Assembly (NCBI GenBank): GCA_020629285.1
Contig: JAHDDP010000020.1
Location: forward strand, 1 to 59,806
Length of the DNA stretch: 59,806 nt
DNA from: Maribacter sp.
GTDB taxonomy: Bacteria > Bacteroidota > Bacteroidia > Flavobacteriales > Flavobacteriaceae
Direction: 5' to 3'
Shown here: positions 52,864-59,806 of the stretch, one piece after another
Position numbering within the stretch: the stretch's first letter is position 1
Layout of the letters: every line of letters starts with the position of its first letter
The notes under the pieces: generated by a model
Told to the model about the DNA's origin: nothing
Databases searched by the model: none
What the model saw: the letters and a program-made list of their open reading frames with translations, nothing else
Position numbers and translations under genes: made by a program

Positions 52864-53430
52864 ATGAAAATCAAACAGTTTCTTATTTTAATATTGCTGA
52901 TATGTTTTGCTGGTAAAGTTCATGCTCAGTTTGGTAAAAACTGTGAACTTAGGCAGGTGAAGATCAATCTACTTAATCCTGGTCTTGAATATGAAATGGC
53001 TTTGGGTACCAATACTACCTTTGATATAAAGGCGGGAATTCAAGTTGCTTTAGACCCATTATTGCCAGATGTGTATAGTGAGTTTGGTATTTTTCCTGCA
53101 ATAGCTGGTCAATATCGGTACTATTATAATTTTGAAAAACGTCAGCGTAAAAGAAAACAGATTTATGGCAATTCTGCTAATTATGTGGCACCTGCTGTAG
53201 CGGTATTCTTTCCGGGTTCACGAACCATTGCCAATGAAAATGTAGAAGGGGCTTTCGGATATGCCGGTTTAGTGACTGGTATACAACGTAGTTTTGATTC
53301 TGGATTCAACTTTTCTGTAGATGTAGGTGCAGCTTATTATGACGGACAATTTGAAGGCGGAATTTATCCGGTAGCTAATTTGAGCATCGGGTTTATCATA
53401 AGTGAAAAGCGCTGGTGTGTAGGTCGTTAA
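52864..53430 (+). CDS. Secreted outer-membrane-like protein, paralog 1
   Basis: Protein of 188 residues with signal MKIKQFLILILLICFAGKVHAQ. The following domain (KINLLNPGLEYEMALGTNTTFDIKAG..., then QYRYYYNFEKRQRKRKQIYGNSANYVAP) occurs in two further genes downstream. It resembles a small beta-barrel (DUF3575-like); the name is from memory. Function unknown. The start is the ATG at 52864; the earlier ATG lacks a signal. Confidence 0.75.
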   Translation: MKIKQFLILILLICFAGKVHAQFGKNCELRQVKINLLNPGLEYEMALGTNTTFDIKAGIQVALDPLLPDVYSEFGIFPAIAGQYRYYYNFEKRQRKRKQIYGNSANYVAPAVAVFFPGSRTIANENVEGAFGYAGLVTGIQRSFDSGFNFSVDVGAAYYDGQFEGGIYPVANLSIGFIISEKRWCVGR

Positions 53431-53519
53431 TTACGTAAGTATTTTCTTAATATTTCATTAAATCTAGTGATTACGTTTTTAGAAACATGTAGTTTTAGTT
53501 GCAACATCAATCAAACTAC

Positions 53520-54104
53520 ATGAAAAAAATTACGATAATTCTTCTGTCTTTAACCTTCACGGCAACGCAAGCTCAGATTAGGGATTTCTCTGAAAAAGGT
53601 AACGGACTCGTCAATCTAGAAAGACATCAATTTACAATTAACTTATTAGGTCCTGGTATTCGATATGAATTAGGTCTTTTTAAAAATGTAAGCGCATCAA
53701 CTAGTTTTACTCCAGCTTTTGCTCGCTACCAAGAGGGTTATGCTTTGGGTTATGCCTGGCATACCAGAATTAGATATTACCATAATTTTCAAGAGCGCTT
53801 AGATATTAATAAAAATGTAGTTGGTAACTCTGCAAATTATATTGGCCCTGCACGTAGTGTATTTTGGGAACCTGTGCAGTTTGTTGATAATATCTCTGAT
53901 GGAAATATTGATTATGCCTTTGCTTTCTATGGTGGAGTATATGGTATACAGCGTACCAATAGAAAAGGTTTTAATATAAATGCAGAAGTAGGTTATGGTT
54001 ATTTTGACTCAAAAACTTTGGATAGTGGACATGGCTTTTTGCTGAATGTTAATTTTGGTTGGGTAGCGGCAAAACGAAAATCTAGAAAACCTACGTTTGA
54101 TTAA
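53520..54104 (+). CDS. Secreted outer-membrane-like protein, paralog 2
   Basis: Protein of 194 residues with signal MKKITIILLSLTFTATQAQ. It shares the core with its neighbours: TINLLGPGIRYELGLFKNVSASTSF, TRIRYYHNFQERLDINKNVVGNSANYIGPA, and YGIQRTNRKGFNINAEVGYGYF. Length and spacing match a local duplication. The start at 53520 begins the signal peptide. The role is probably structural or in surface binding; unknown. Confidence 0.75.
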   Translation: MKKITIILLSLTFTATQAQIRDFSEKGNGLVNLERHQFTINLLGPGIRYELGLFKNVSASTSFTPAFARYQEGYALGYAWHTRIRYYHNFQERLDINKNVVGNSANYIGPARSVFWEPVQFVDNISDGNIDYAFAFYGGVYGIQRTNRKGFNINAEVGYGYFDSKTLDSGHGFLLNVNFGWVAAKRKSRKPTFD

Positions 54105-54156
54105 TGTGGTCTGATATTTGATACATACTCCGAATAAATTCTAACCATTTACTATC

Positions 54157-54702
54157 ATGAAAAAAATCATCTTTTTATCCGTTACTCTTTTGTCCGCTTT
54201 CTATGCGAATGCACAATCCAGTAAATTAGTGGAAGACGGACTCTTCAAAATTAACTTGTTGGCGCCAGGTGTATCTTATGAAATAGGTGTCGCAGATAAA
54301 ACTACCTTGAACTTAGAGGCTTTTTTAGGTTTTGCACTTAATGGAGGTTCAGATAGAGAGACCAGTTTTGGGCTTTACCCTGGTCTAGAAGCAGATATCA
54401 GGCAATATGTTAACTTTAGTAGAAGAACAAGAAAAGGAAAGAATATTTCTGGTAATACGGGTAATTACGTTGCATTTTTAAATCAACTTCAATTTGGAAC
54501 GCCAATTATAGGTGATTTGGAATATGCTTCTGACTATTTTTATAATGCGGCAATAGTTTATGGTATGCAGCGTACATATGAAAAAGGATTCTATTGGGGA
54601 TTGGCTTTTGGTCCCGGTATTTTTGTGGATGATTTTTACACAGATGCAGGTATTTTAATTGATATAAGACTAGGTTGGGTCATCGGTGGTAGAAAAAAGT
54701 AG
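54157..54702 (+). CDS. Secreted outer-membrane-like protein, paralog 3
   Basis: Protein of 181 residues with signal MKKIIFLSVTLLSAFYANAQ. Core segments are KINLLAPGVSYEIGVADKTTLNLEAFLG, LEADIRQYVNFSRRTRKGKNISGNTGNYVAF, and YGMQRTYEKGFYWGLAFGPGIF, ending DIRLGWVIGGRKK. The third of a tandem family; similar C-terminal ends suggest beta-barrel strands facing the outer membrane. Function unknown. Confidence 0.75.
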   Translation: MKKIIFLSVTLLSAFYANAQSSKLVEDGLFKINLLAPGVSYEIGVADKTTLNLEAFLGFALNGGSDRETSFGLYPGLEADIRQYVNFSRRTRKGKNISGNTGNYVAFLNQLQFGTPIIGDLEYASDYFYNAAIVYGMQRTYEKGFYWGLAFGPGIFVDDFYTDAGILIDIRLGWVIGGRKK

Positions 54703-54779
54703 TGTAGGCTTATAGAACTCTCTCAAAATCAATAAGATAAAAATAACATAAGTTTAAGTGTGGCTATTATTATTTAAAG

Positions 54780-54787
54780 TATCTTTG
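54780..54787 (+). promoter_or_regulatory. -7 promoter box of typA
   Basis: TATCTTTG matches TAnnTTTG, 21 bases before the ATG at 54809. No good -33 box was found. Confidence 0.55.
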
Positions 54788-54808
54788 CACGCTTAAATAA
54801 GACCTTTT

Positions 54809-56611
54809 ATGTCCACTACTACAAAAAATATTGCGATCATTGCGCACGTTGACCACGGTAAAACGACCTTGGTAGACAAAATAATGTACCACTGTAGCCT
54901 TTTTCGTGAAAACGAGAATACAGGCGATTTAATTTTGGATAATAACGACTTGGAAAGAGAACGTGGTATTACCATTACTTCTAAGAACGTTTCCGTTATT
55001 TATAAGGATACTAAAATAAATATTATCGATACTCCCGGTCACGCCGATTTTGGTGGTGAAGTTGAGCGTGTATTGAATATGGCAGATGGTGTTTTGTTGT
55101 TGGTAGATGCTTTTGAGGGTCCTATGCCACAAACACGTTTTGTACTTCAAAAAGCGATCGACCTTGGTTTAAAGCCTTGTTTGGTAATCAACAAAGTAGA
55201 CAAAGAAAACTGTACTCCAGAAGAAGTGCATGAAAAAGTTTTTGATTTGATGTTCGAGCTGGGTGCGGAAGAGTGGCAGTTAGATTTCCCTACTGTATAT
55301 GGTTCTGCTAAGAACAACTGGATGAGTACCGATTGGCAAAATGAAACGGAAAACATTGAGCCATTGTTAGATATGGTAATTGAGCACATTCCTACTTTTG
55401 AACCAAAAGAAGGAAATACTCAAATGTTGATCACTTCTTTAGATTTCTCTTCATTTACAGGTAGAATCGCTATCGGTAGATTACAAAGAGGAACTTTAAA
55501 GGAAAATCAGCAAATTTCTTTGGTAAAACGCGATGGTACCATCGTTAAATCAAAAATCAAAGAATTGTACGTTTTTGAAGGTCTAGGTCGTAAGAAAGTA
55601 GAAGAGGTTGAAACTGGTGATATTTGTGCTTTGGTTGGTGTTGAAGGTTTTGAAATTGGTGATACCGTTGCCGATATTGAAAACCCAGAAGCTTTGAAGA
55701 CCATTGCAATAGATGAACCTACCATGAGTATGTTGTTTACCATTAACGATAGTCCGTTCTTTGGTAAGGATGGTAAATTCGTTACTTCTCGTCATATTAA
55801 TGATAGACTTCAAAAAGAATTGGAAAAGAACTTGGCGTTACGTGTAAACGAAACCGATAGTGCAGATAAATTCTTGGTATTCGGCCGTGGGGTATTGCAC
55901 CTTTCAGTTTTAATTGAAACAATGCGTCGTGAAGGTTACGAATTACAAATTGGTCAGCCACAAGTTATCATCAAAGAGATCGATGGTGTTAAATGTGAGC
56001 CAGTTGAAGCATTGACTATAGATTTACCAGAAGCTGTTTCTGGAAAAGCTGTTGAGATGGTTTCTATGCGTAAAGGTGAAATGACCAGTATGGAAGCTAA
56101 AGGTGAGCGTATGATCTGTGAGTTTATAATCCCTTCTAGAGGTATTATAGGTCTTCGTAACCAATTGTTGACCGCTACCGCTGGTGAGGCTATTATGGCA
56201 CACCGTTTCTTAGAGTATCAACCAATGAAAGGAGATATTCCACAAAGACAAAATGGTTCTTTGGTTTCTATGGAAACAGGAAAAGCAATTCCTTACTCTA
56301 TAGATAAATTACAAGATCGTGGTAAGTTCTTTGTTGATCCGGGTGAAGATATTTACGAAGGTCAAGTTATAGGTGAAAACTCTCGTGGAGATGATATGAC
56401 CGTGAACATTACAAAGACTAAAAAATTATCTAACGTTCGTTCTTCTGGTGCTGATGATAAAGCTAAGATTGTTCCTGCAATTAAGTTTTCTTTGGAAGAA
56501 GCATTGGAATATATTCAGAAAGATGAGTACGTTGAGGTTACTCCTAAGTTTTTGCGTTTACGTAAAATCTATTTGACGGAGAATGATCGTAAGCGTAATA
56601 AAATAGCATAA
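54809..56611 (+). CDS. typA: GTPase TypA/BipA
   Basis: Translational GTPase of 600 residues that helps ribosome assembly and stress growth. G1 [15 protein letters not shown]2/switch I RGITI, G3 [17 protein letters not shown]4 NKVDKEN. Domains II ([16 protein letters not shown]), III, V-like and the TypA-specific C-terminal domain follow. Full length for the family. Two strong terminators follow it. Confidence 0.96.
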   Translation: MSTTTKNIAIIAHVDHGKTTLVDKIMYHCSLFRENENTGDLILDNNDLERERGITITSKNVSVIYKDTKINIIDTPGHADFGGEVERVLNMADGVLLLVDAFEGPMPQTRFVLQKAIDLGLKPCLVINKVDKENCTPEEVHEKVFDLMFELGAEEWQLDFPTVYGSAKNNWMSTDWQNETENIEPLLDMVIEHIPTFEPKEGNTQMLITSLDFSSFTGRIAIGRLQRGTLKENQQISLVKRDGTIVKSKIKELYVFEGLGRKKVEEVETGDICALVGVEGFEIGDTVADIENPEALKTIAIDEPTMSMLFTINDSPFFGKDGKFVTSRHINDRLQKELEKNLALRVNETDSADKFLVFGRGVLHLSVLIETMRREGYELQIGQPQVIIKEIDGVKCEPVEALTIDLPEAVSGKAVEMVSMRKGEMTSMEAKGERMICEFIIPSRGIIGLRNQLLTATAGEAIMAHRFLEYQPMKGDIPQRQNGSLVSMETGKAIPYSIDKLQDRGKFFVDPGEDIYEGQVIGENSRGDDMTVNITKTKKLSNVRSSGADDKAKIVPAIKFSLEEALEYIQKDEYVEVTPKFLRLRKIYLTENDRKRNKIA

Positions 56612-56616
56612 GTACT

Positions 56617-56645
56617 AAAGCTCCTTCATTAGGAGCTTTTTTTTT
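56617..56645 (+). terminator. First typA terminator
   Basis: AAAGCTCCT and AGGAGCTTT pair around TTCAT, followed by a run of T. Confidence 0.88.
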
Positions 56646-56659
56646 GCTTTTAGATATAG

Positions 56660-56685
56660 AAACCACCTATTTAGGTGGTTTTTTT
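56660..56685 (+). terminator. Second typA terminator
   Basis: AAACCACCTA and TAGGTGGTTT form a perfect 10-bp stem with a 2-base loop, followed by a run of T. Tandem with the first. The rest of the 295-bp gap to 56906 shows no gene. Confidence 0.85.
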
Positions 56686-56906
56686 GTTTGTAGTGCTCTC
56701 AAGTTCATTTGAAAGTAAAATCTTTAAAGTCTTTACTGGGTTGATATAATGTTAATTAGTGCCATCGTACTAAGAAATATGCAAAAAAAAATGATAGATT
56801 TTCCTACTTTCTCAATAATGCATTCATCCTGCATTTTTCTTCGTTTCTACATAGAATTTTATCTAATTTAAAGTAGAATTTAATCACAACTCAAACTAAC
56901 ATTATT

Positions 56907-57695
56907 ATGCAACTAAAAGGGAAAAATGTGCTCATTACCGGAGGTACTCGGGGTATTGGAAAATGCATGGTCCAACAGCTCATCAAAGAAGGAGTCACTA
57001 ATATTGCGATCATTGCACGGGACAAAAAGAATCTAAAAGATTTATCACTTTCATATCCAGAGGTAAATTTTATTCGCATTGCTGGTGATATAGCTAATAT
57101 TCAGGTTTTACGCGATGCTGCCGCACGTATAGAAGATAAATGGGGTCATTTAGATATATTGATAAATAATGCGGGTATTGTGGCTGCTGGTCCTTTAGAA
57201 GATATACAAGATGAAGATCTCTATGATCAGGTTGCTGTAAACCTTACCGCTGTAATGTTATTGACCAAGTACTGTATTCCGCTTTTAAAATTTTCTGAAG
57301 ATGCATATATTTTAAATATTTCATCAGGACTAGGATTAATAGGTATGCCTTTCTATGCAGTCTACGGAAGCACCAAAGCAGCTATACGTCAGTTTTCAGA
57401 CTCTATGAGAAGGGAATTGGCACCTTTTAAAGTATCGGTTACCTGTGCTTTTCCTACAGCTACAGATACTGAGATGATGCAGAAATTTAAAGGTAGAAAG
57501 ATGGATGCTCCTGAGTATGTTGCAGAGCGGTCACTTGAAGGATTATTTAATAAAGAGATTCAAGTTATTTTTGGAGGTGAAGAACGACTGAAGGAAAATA
57601 TCTTGAATTTTGAAGCACCTGCAGAATTGGATAAGAAGGTTGCCGAGAATTATGAGGAACGTAAAATGGCCAGTTTGGATCATAAAGCCGTATAA
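56907..57695 (+). CDS. SDR family oxidoreductase
   Basis: Short-chain dehydrogenase of 262 residues. Cofactor motif NVLITGGTRGIGKCM (TGxxxGIG), then NNAG in ILINNAGIVAAG, catalytic Ser in LNISSGLGL and YxxxK in YAVYGSTKAA. Usually NADP(H)-dependent; the substrate is unknown. It is followed after 34 bp by the DUF6503-like lipoprotein on the same strand. Confidence 0.93.
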   Translation: MQLKGKNVLITGGTRGIGKCMVQQLIKEGVTNIAIIARDKKNLKDLSLSYPEVNFIRIAGDIANIQVLRDAAARIEDKWGHLDILINNAGIVAAGPLEDIQDEDLYDQVAVNLTAVMLLTKYCIPLLKFSEDAYILNISSGLGLIGMPFYAVYGSTKAAIRQFSDSMRRELAPFKVSVTCAFPTATDTEMMQKFKGRKMDAPEYVAERSLEGLFNKEIQVIFGGEERLKENILNFEAPAELDKKVAENYEERKMASLDHKAV

Positions 57696-57729
57696 TCTAT
57701 ACTGGGAAATTAATAAACGGCGAACAACT

Positions 57730-58629
57730 ATGAAATTACTTTACAAACTATCACTATTATTAGTACTTACAGTTATTGTATCCTGTAAAGAAACTCCTAA
57801 AAAAACAAATGAAACCGCTAAAGAAGTGGTCGTTGAAACCAATGTAATTGCTTACCCTGATTCTTGGGTGTCTTCTAGAGTTTCAAAAGCAAAAGAAAGA
57901 CTAAATAGAACTGAAGCAGGAAAAGTTATTTGGAATGCTATGGAAGCACATGGCGGATTGGATACTTGGTATGCTAACGGACCAATTACCTTTCGTTTCA
58001 ATTATCAGCCTTTAGATGGCAAAACTGCTAGAGATAGTTACCAAACAGTAGATACATGGAGCAATAGATCTGTACATACAAGCGCGACGGATAGTTCTGC
58101 GAAATTTGGTTGGACAGGTGAACAAGCCTGGGTAAAAGCTAAGGACAGTACAGCATTTGCTTATGATACAAAGTTCTGGGCCTTGACACCATTATGGTTT
58201 GTTGGGCATCCTTTTGTGTTAAGTGGGGAAGGGGTTAACTTAGAATTGTTAAAGCCTACAACCTTTAAAGGTCAAGATTACAATGCTGTAAAGGTTACGT
58301 TTGCTGCCGGTACCGGTGATGCGCCAGATGACTATTACATTTTGTATGTTAATAAAGAGACGAATAAAATAGCGGTTATGAGATATATTGTTTCTTACCC
58401 AGAGTATTTTAAAGATGGCGGTCATGCCCCAGAAAAATTCACTGAATTTGTTGGTGAGCAAACTGTAGATGGTATTACCATGCCAGGCGGATTTAAAACG
58501 TACTGGACGGTTAAAGACGATCAACCAGGTGACTACATTACTAAAATTGATTTCACAGATGTGTCTTTTGAATCAGATTTACCAAAAGACTTTTTTGATG
58601 TTCCTGAGGGAGCAAAAATTTTAGAGTAA
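57730..58629 (+). CDS. DUF6503-like lipoprotein
   Basis: Lipoprotein of about 299 residues with signal MKLLYKLSLLLVLTVIVSC (lipobox Cys at 19). The mature domain has AMEAHGGLDTWYANGPITFRF, then GWTGEQAWVKAKDS, and TPLWFVGHPFVLSGEGVNLEL. These match flavobacterial DUF6503 as I recall, a LolA-like fold that might bind lipid. The frame is open upstream but the ATG at 57730 begins the signal peptide. Confidence 0.85.
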   Translation: MKLLYKLSLLLVLTVIVSCKETPKKTNETAKEVVVETNVIAYPDSWVSSRVSKAKERLNRTEAGKVIWNAMEAHGGLDTWYANGPITFRFNYQPLDGKTARDSYQTVDTWSNRSVHTSATDSSAKFGWTGEQAWVKAKDSTAFAYDTKFWALTPLWFVGHPFVLSGEGVNLELLKPTTFKGQDYNAVKVTFAAGTGDAPDDYYILYVNKETNKIAVMRYIVSYPEYFKDGGHAPEKFTEFVGEQTVDGITMPGGFKTYWTVKDDQPGDYITKIDFTDVSFESDLPKDFFDVPEGAKILE

Positions 58630-58666
58630 TAGCTTTAAAATCTAAATGTCTATTAAAGCACAAAAA

Positions 58667-58705
58667 AAATGGTGTATCTAAAAATACTTTTTAGATACAC
58701 CATTT
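58667..58705. terminator. Bidirectional terminator between convergent genes
   Basis: Perfect 18-bp inverted repeat: AAATGGTGTATCTAAAAA and its complement around tac. It has a run of A before and T after in both directions, and lies between the lipoprotein and the last gene. Confidence 0.88.
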
Positions 58706-58728
58706 ATATTTTAAATATGGTTTAAAAT

Positions 58729-59806
58729 TTACTCAGCTGTGCAAGCATCATATGCTTGGCTGTAAGCTAAAAGACCTTCTTTGGTGTTTTTGTATTCGTT
58801 GGCCATAATTTTAGTTTTGACCGCTTCACATTCATTACTCAAGGATGCTAGTTTTTTATTGAAGCCAAAAACAAAATCCTTGCTCATTGTAGAGATACCG
58901 TCCTCGGTATTGGTATACTTTAAAACATATTCTTTGCCCATATGTTCGAACAATGATACCTTGCTTCCTTGGTAAATTGCTTTGGCAAATTTTGGTGCGT
59001 TCGTTTTATCACTGGCAACTGAAGATGCAAAATTTACTACTTCGTAAATATCACCTGTAGTTAATACAATTTGTTTACTGTCTGTTGCAGCAACTTCGTT
59101 GGCCTTGTTATTTTCGTCTAACATTTGTATTGCTGCGCTCGCCTTTGTCAATTCGTCAACAGCTACAGTTGTTTGTATGGTATCGTTTGTAGATGTTATT
59201 AAAAATGCAACTGCCTTCTCAGATTCTTCAGCTGGATCATCTGCATATACAATCTCTATATCTGGCTCGTTAGAAAGGTCTTCGGTAACCACTTCAAAAT
59301 GCCTTGTGGAGATTTCGTTTATCGTAAAATCATTAATTAAATCTTCTGCACTTCTGTTCAGTCGCTTTCCATCTTTTTTGTCATACTCGTTTGCGGTAAG
59401 CAAATCGGCATATTTCTTTACTTTTTCTGGTAAATCTAAATTAAGATAAATTTTTGCAATGTTATAGTAACTGGCATAGCGTACTTTTTTATGTTGCTTG
59501 TCATCTTCATTATATCTTGTAACAACATCATTAAAATATTCGATCCATGGTTGTACTTCTATTAAAAGATCATCAACTGGTTGATCGTACTGCATTTTTG
59601 AGAATATGGCTTTTAACGCTGATGAAGCTTCTTGATGATTAGCAAATTCTGGATGTTTTTTTGTTGCAATTATCCAAAAATGTTGTGCTTGGTTAGAAGT
59701 TACTGGAACATAACCGTATCTATAATTGATTTTGCTATTTGTTTGGTTGACCATGCTATTGCGATGCTTATTACGATATTTATCTCTAATGCTGTAGCGA
59801 TTATTA
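58729..59806 (-). CDS. Hypothetical helical-repeat protein, 5' end cut by window edge
   Basis: At least 358 residues. The frame stays open from the ATG at 59754 to the window edge (reading RYSIRDKYRNKHRNS just before it), so the true start lies outside and the ATG may be internal. The protein has TPR-like helices (YASYYNIAKIYLNLDLPEKVKKYADLL), then an acidic linker and a C-terminal domain (FEHMGKEYVLKYTNTEDG). No family recognised. If the missing N-terminus has a signal, it would be secreted. Confidence 0.7.
   Translation of the reverse strand, partial: NNRYSIRDKYRNKHRNSMVNQTNSKINYRYGYVPVTSNQAQHFWIIATKKHPEFANHQEASSALKAIFSKMQYDQPVDDLLIEVQPWIEYFNDVVTRYNEDDKQHKKVRYASYYNIAKIYLNLDLPEKVKKYADLLTANEYDKKDGKRLNRSAEDLINDFTINEISTRHFEVVTEDLSNEPDIEIVYADDPAEESEKAVAFLITSTNDTIQTTVAVDELTKASAAIQMLDENNKANEVAATDSKQIVLTTGDIYEVVNFASSVASDKTNAPKFAKAIYQGSKVSLFEHMGKEYVLKYTNTEDGISTMSKDFVFGFNKKLASLSNECEAVKTKIMANEYKNTKEGLLAYSQAYDACTAE

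Noticed and set aside
57610-57729. Upstream extension of the DUF6503-like lipoprotein
   Set aside because: It overlaps the end of the SDR gene in another frame; the ATG at 57730 starts a proper lipoprotein signal.
1-59806. CRISPR array
   Set aside because: No set of equal-length direct repeats with unique spacers; the repeats seen are iterons (11-bp period) or inverted repeats.

Overview
The window looks like chromosome of a marine-type Flavobacteriaceae (Bacteroidota). The evidence is AT-rich sequence, promoters of the TAnnTTTG type, many short secreted or lipoprotein genes, a tmRNA whose tag reads GENNYALAA, and family content typical of the group (QueE, a YkgJ-type cysteine cluster protein, NamZ/DUF1343, DUF6503, DUF1361, outer-membrane phospholipase A). 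I cannot name the genus. The gene at each window edge is cut by the edge.

Layout. 1-28.4 kb is chromosomal core: an aldo/keto reductase, hydrolases, a HerA-like ATPase, QueE, a lipoprotein metalloprotease, a DTW-domain tRNA modification enzyme, NamZ and an FtsX-like permease with back-to-back start codons, a ParDE toxin-antitoxin pair with a perfect operator palindrome, an M20 peptidase/epimerase/SOS-peptidase/TfoX cluster, a SulP transporter, an MBL-rhodanese protein, a DnaQ/GIY-YIG fusion, and a secreted protein/histidine kinase/LuxR regulator operon. 47.1-59.8 kb is again core: tmRNA, a saccharopine/alanine dehydrogenase-like enzyme, phospholipase A, KdsA, three tandem paralogous surface proteins, TypA/BipA, a short-chain dehydrogenase and lipoproteins.

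Between them lies an integrated mobile element of about 18.6 kb (28489-47084), inserted exactly at the 3' end of the tmRNA gene ssrA. It is bounded by a 14-bp direct repeat of the ssrA end. Just inside each end is an identical 22-bp block carrying two TTGTCAACG sites, which are probably integrase arm sites. The element supplies ssrA with a replacement terminator, and the original terminator now sits stranded at the far end. The element has a tyrosine integrase at the left. At the right it has a plasmid-like backbone: HTH/excisionase-like protein, SF3 helicase, Toprim primase, an iteron array, a candidate oriT, a MobC-like protein and relaxase, and ParA with a ribbon-helix-helix partner. I read it as an integrative mobilizable element that probably can replicate after excision.

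The cargo in the middle is a small defence island: a Fic protein with a small partner; two translationally coupled reverse transcriptases that match the DRT3 (Drt3a/Drt3b) anti-phage arrangement; and a single-chain Type IIG-like restriction-modification enzyme. Directly downstream of drt3b there is a 113-nt segment with a CACACAC stretch. It ends in a terminator hairpin whose loop is complementary to the segment's own 5' part. I propose this as the DRT3 non-coding RNA. The cargo also has an unknown zinc-ribbon protein preceded by a strongly nested palindrome, a 38-residue membrane peptide, and a lipoprotein gene broken by an in-frame stop.
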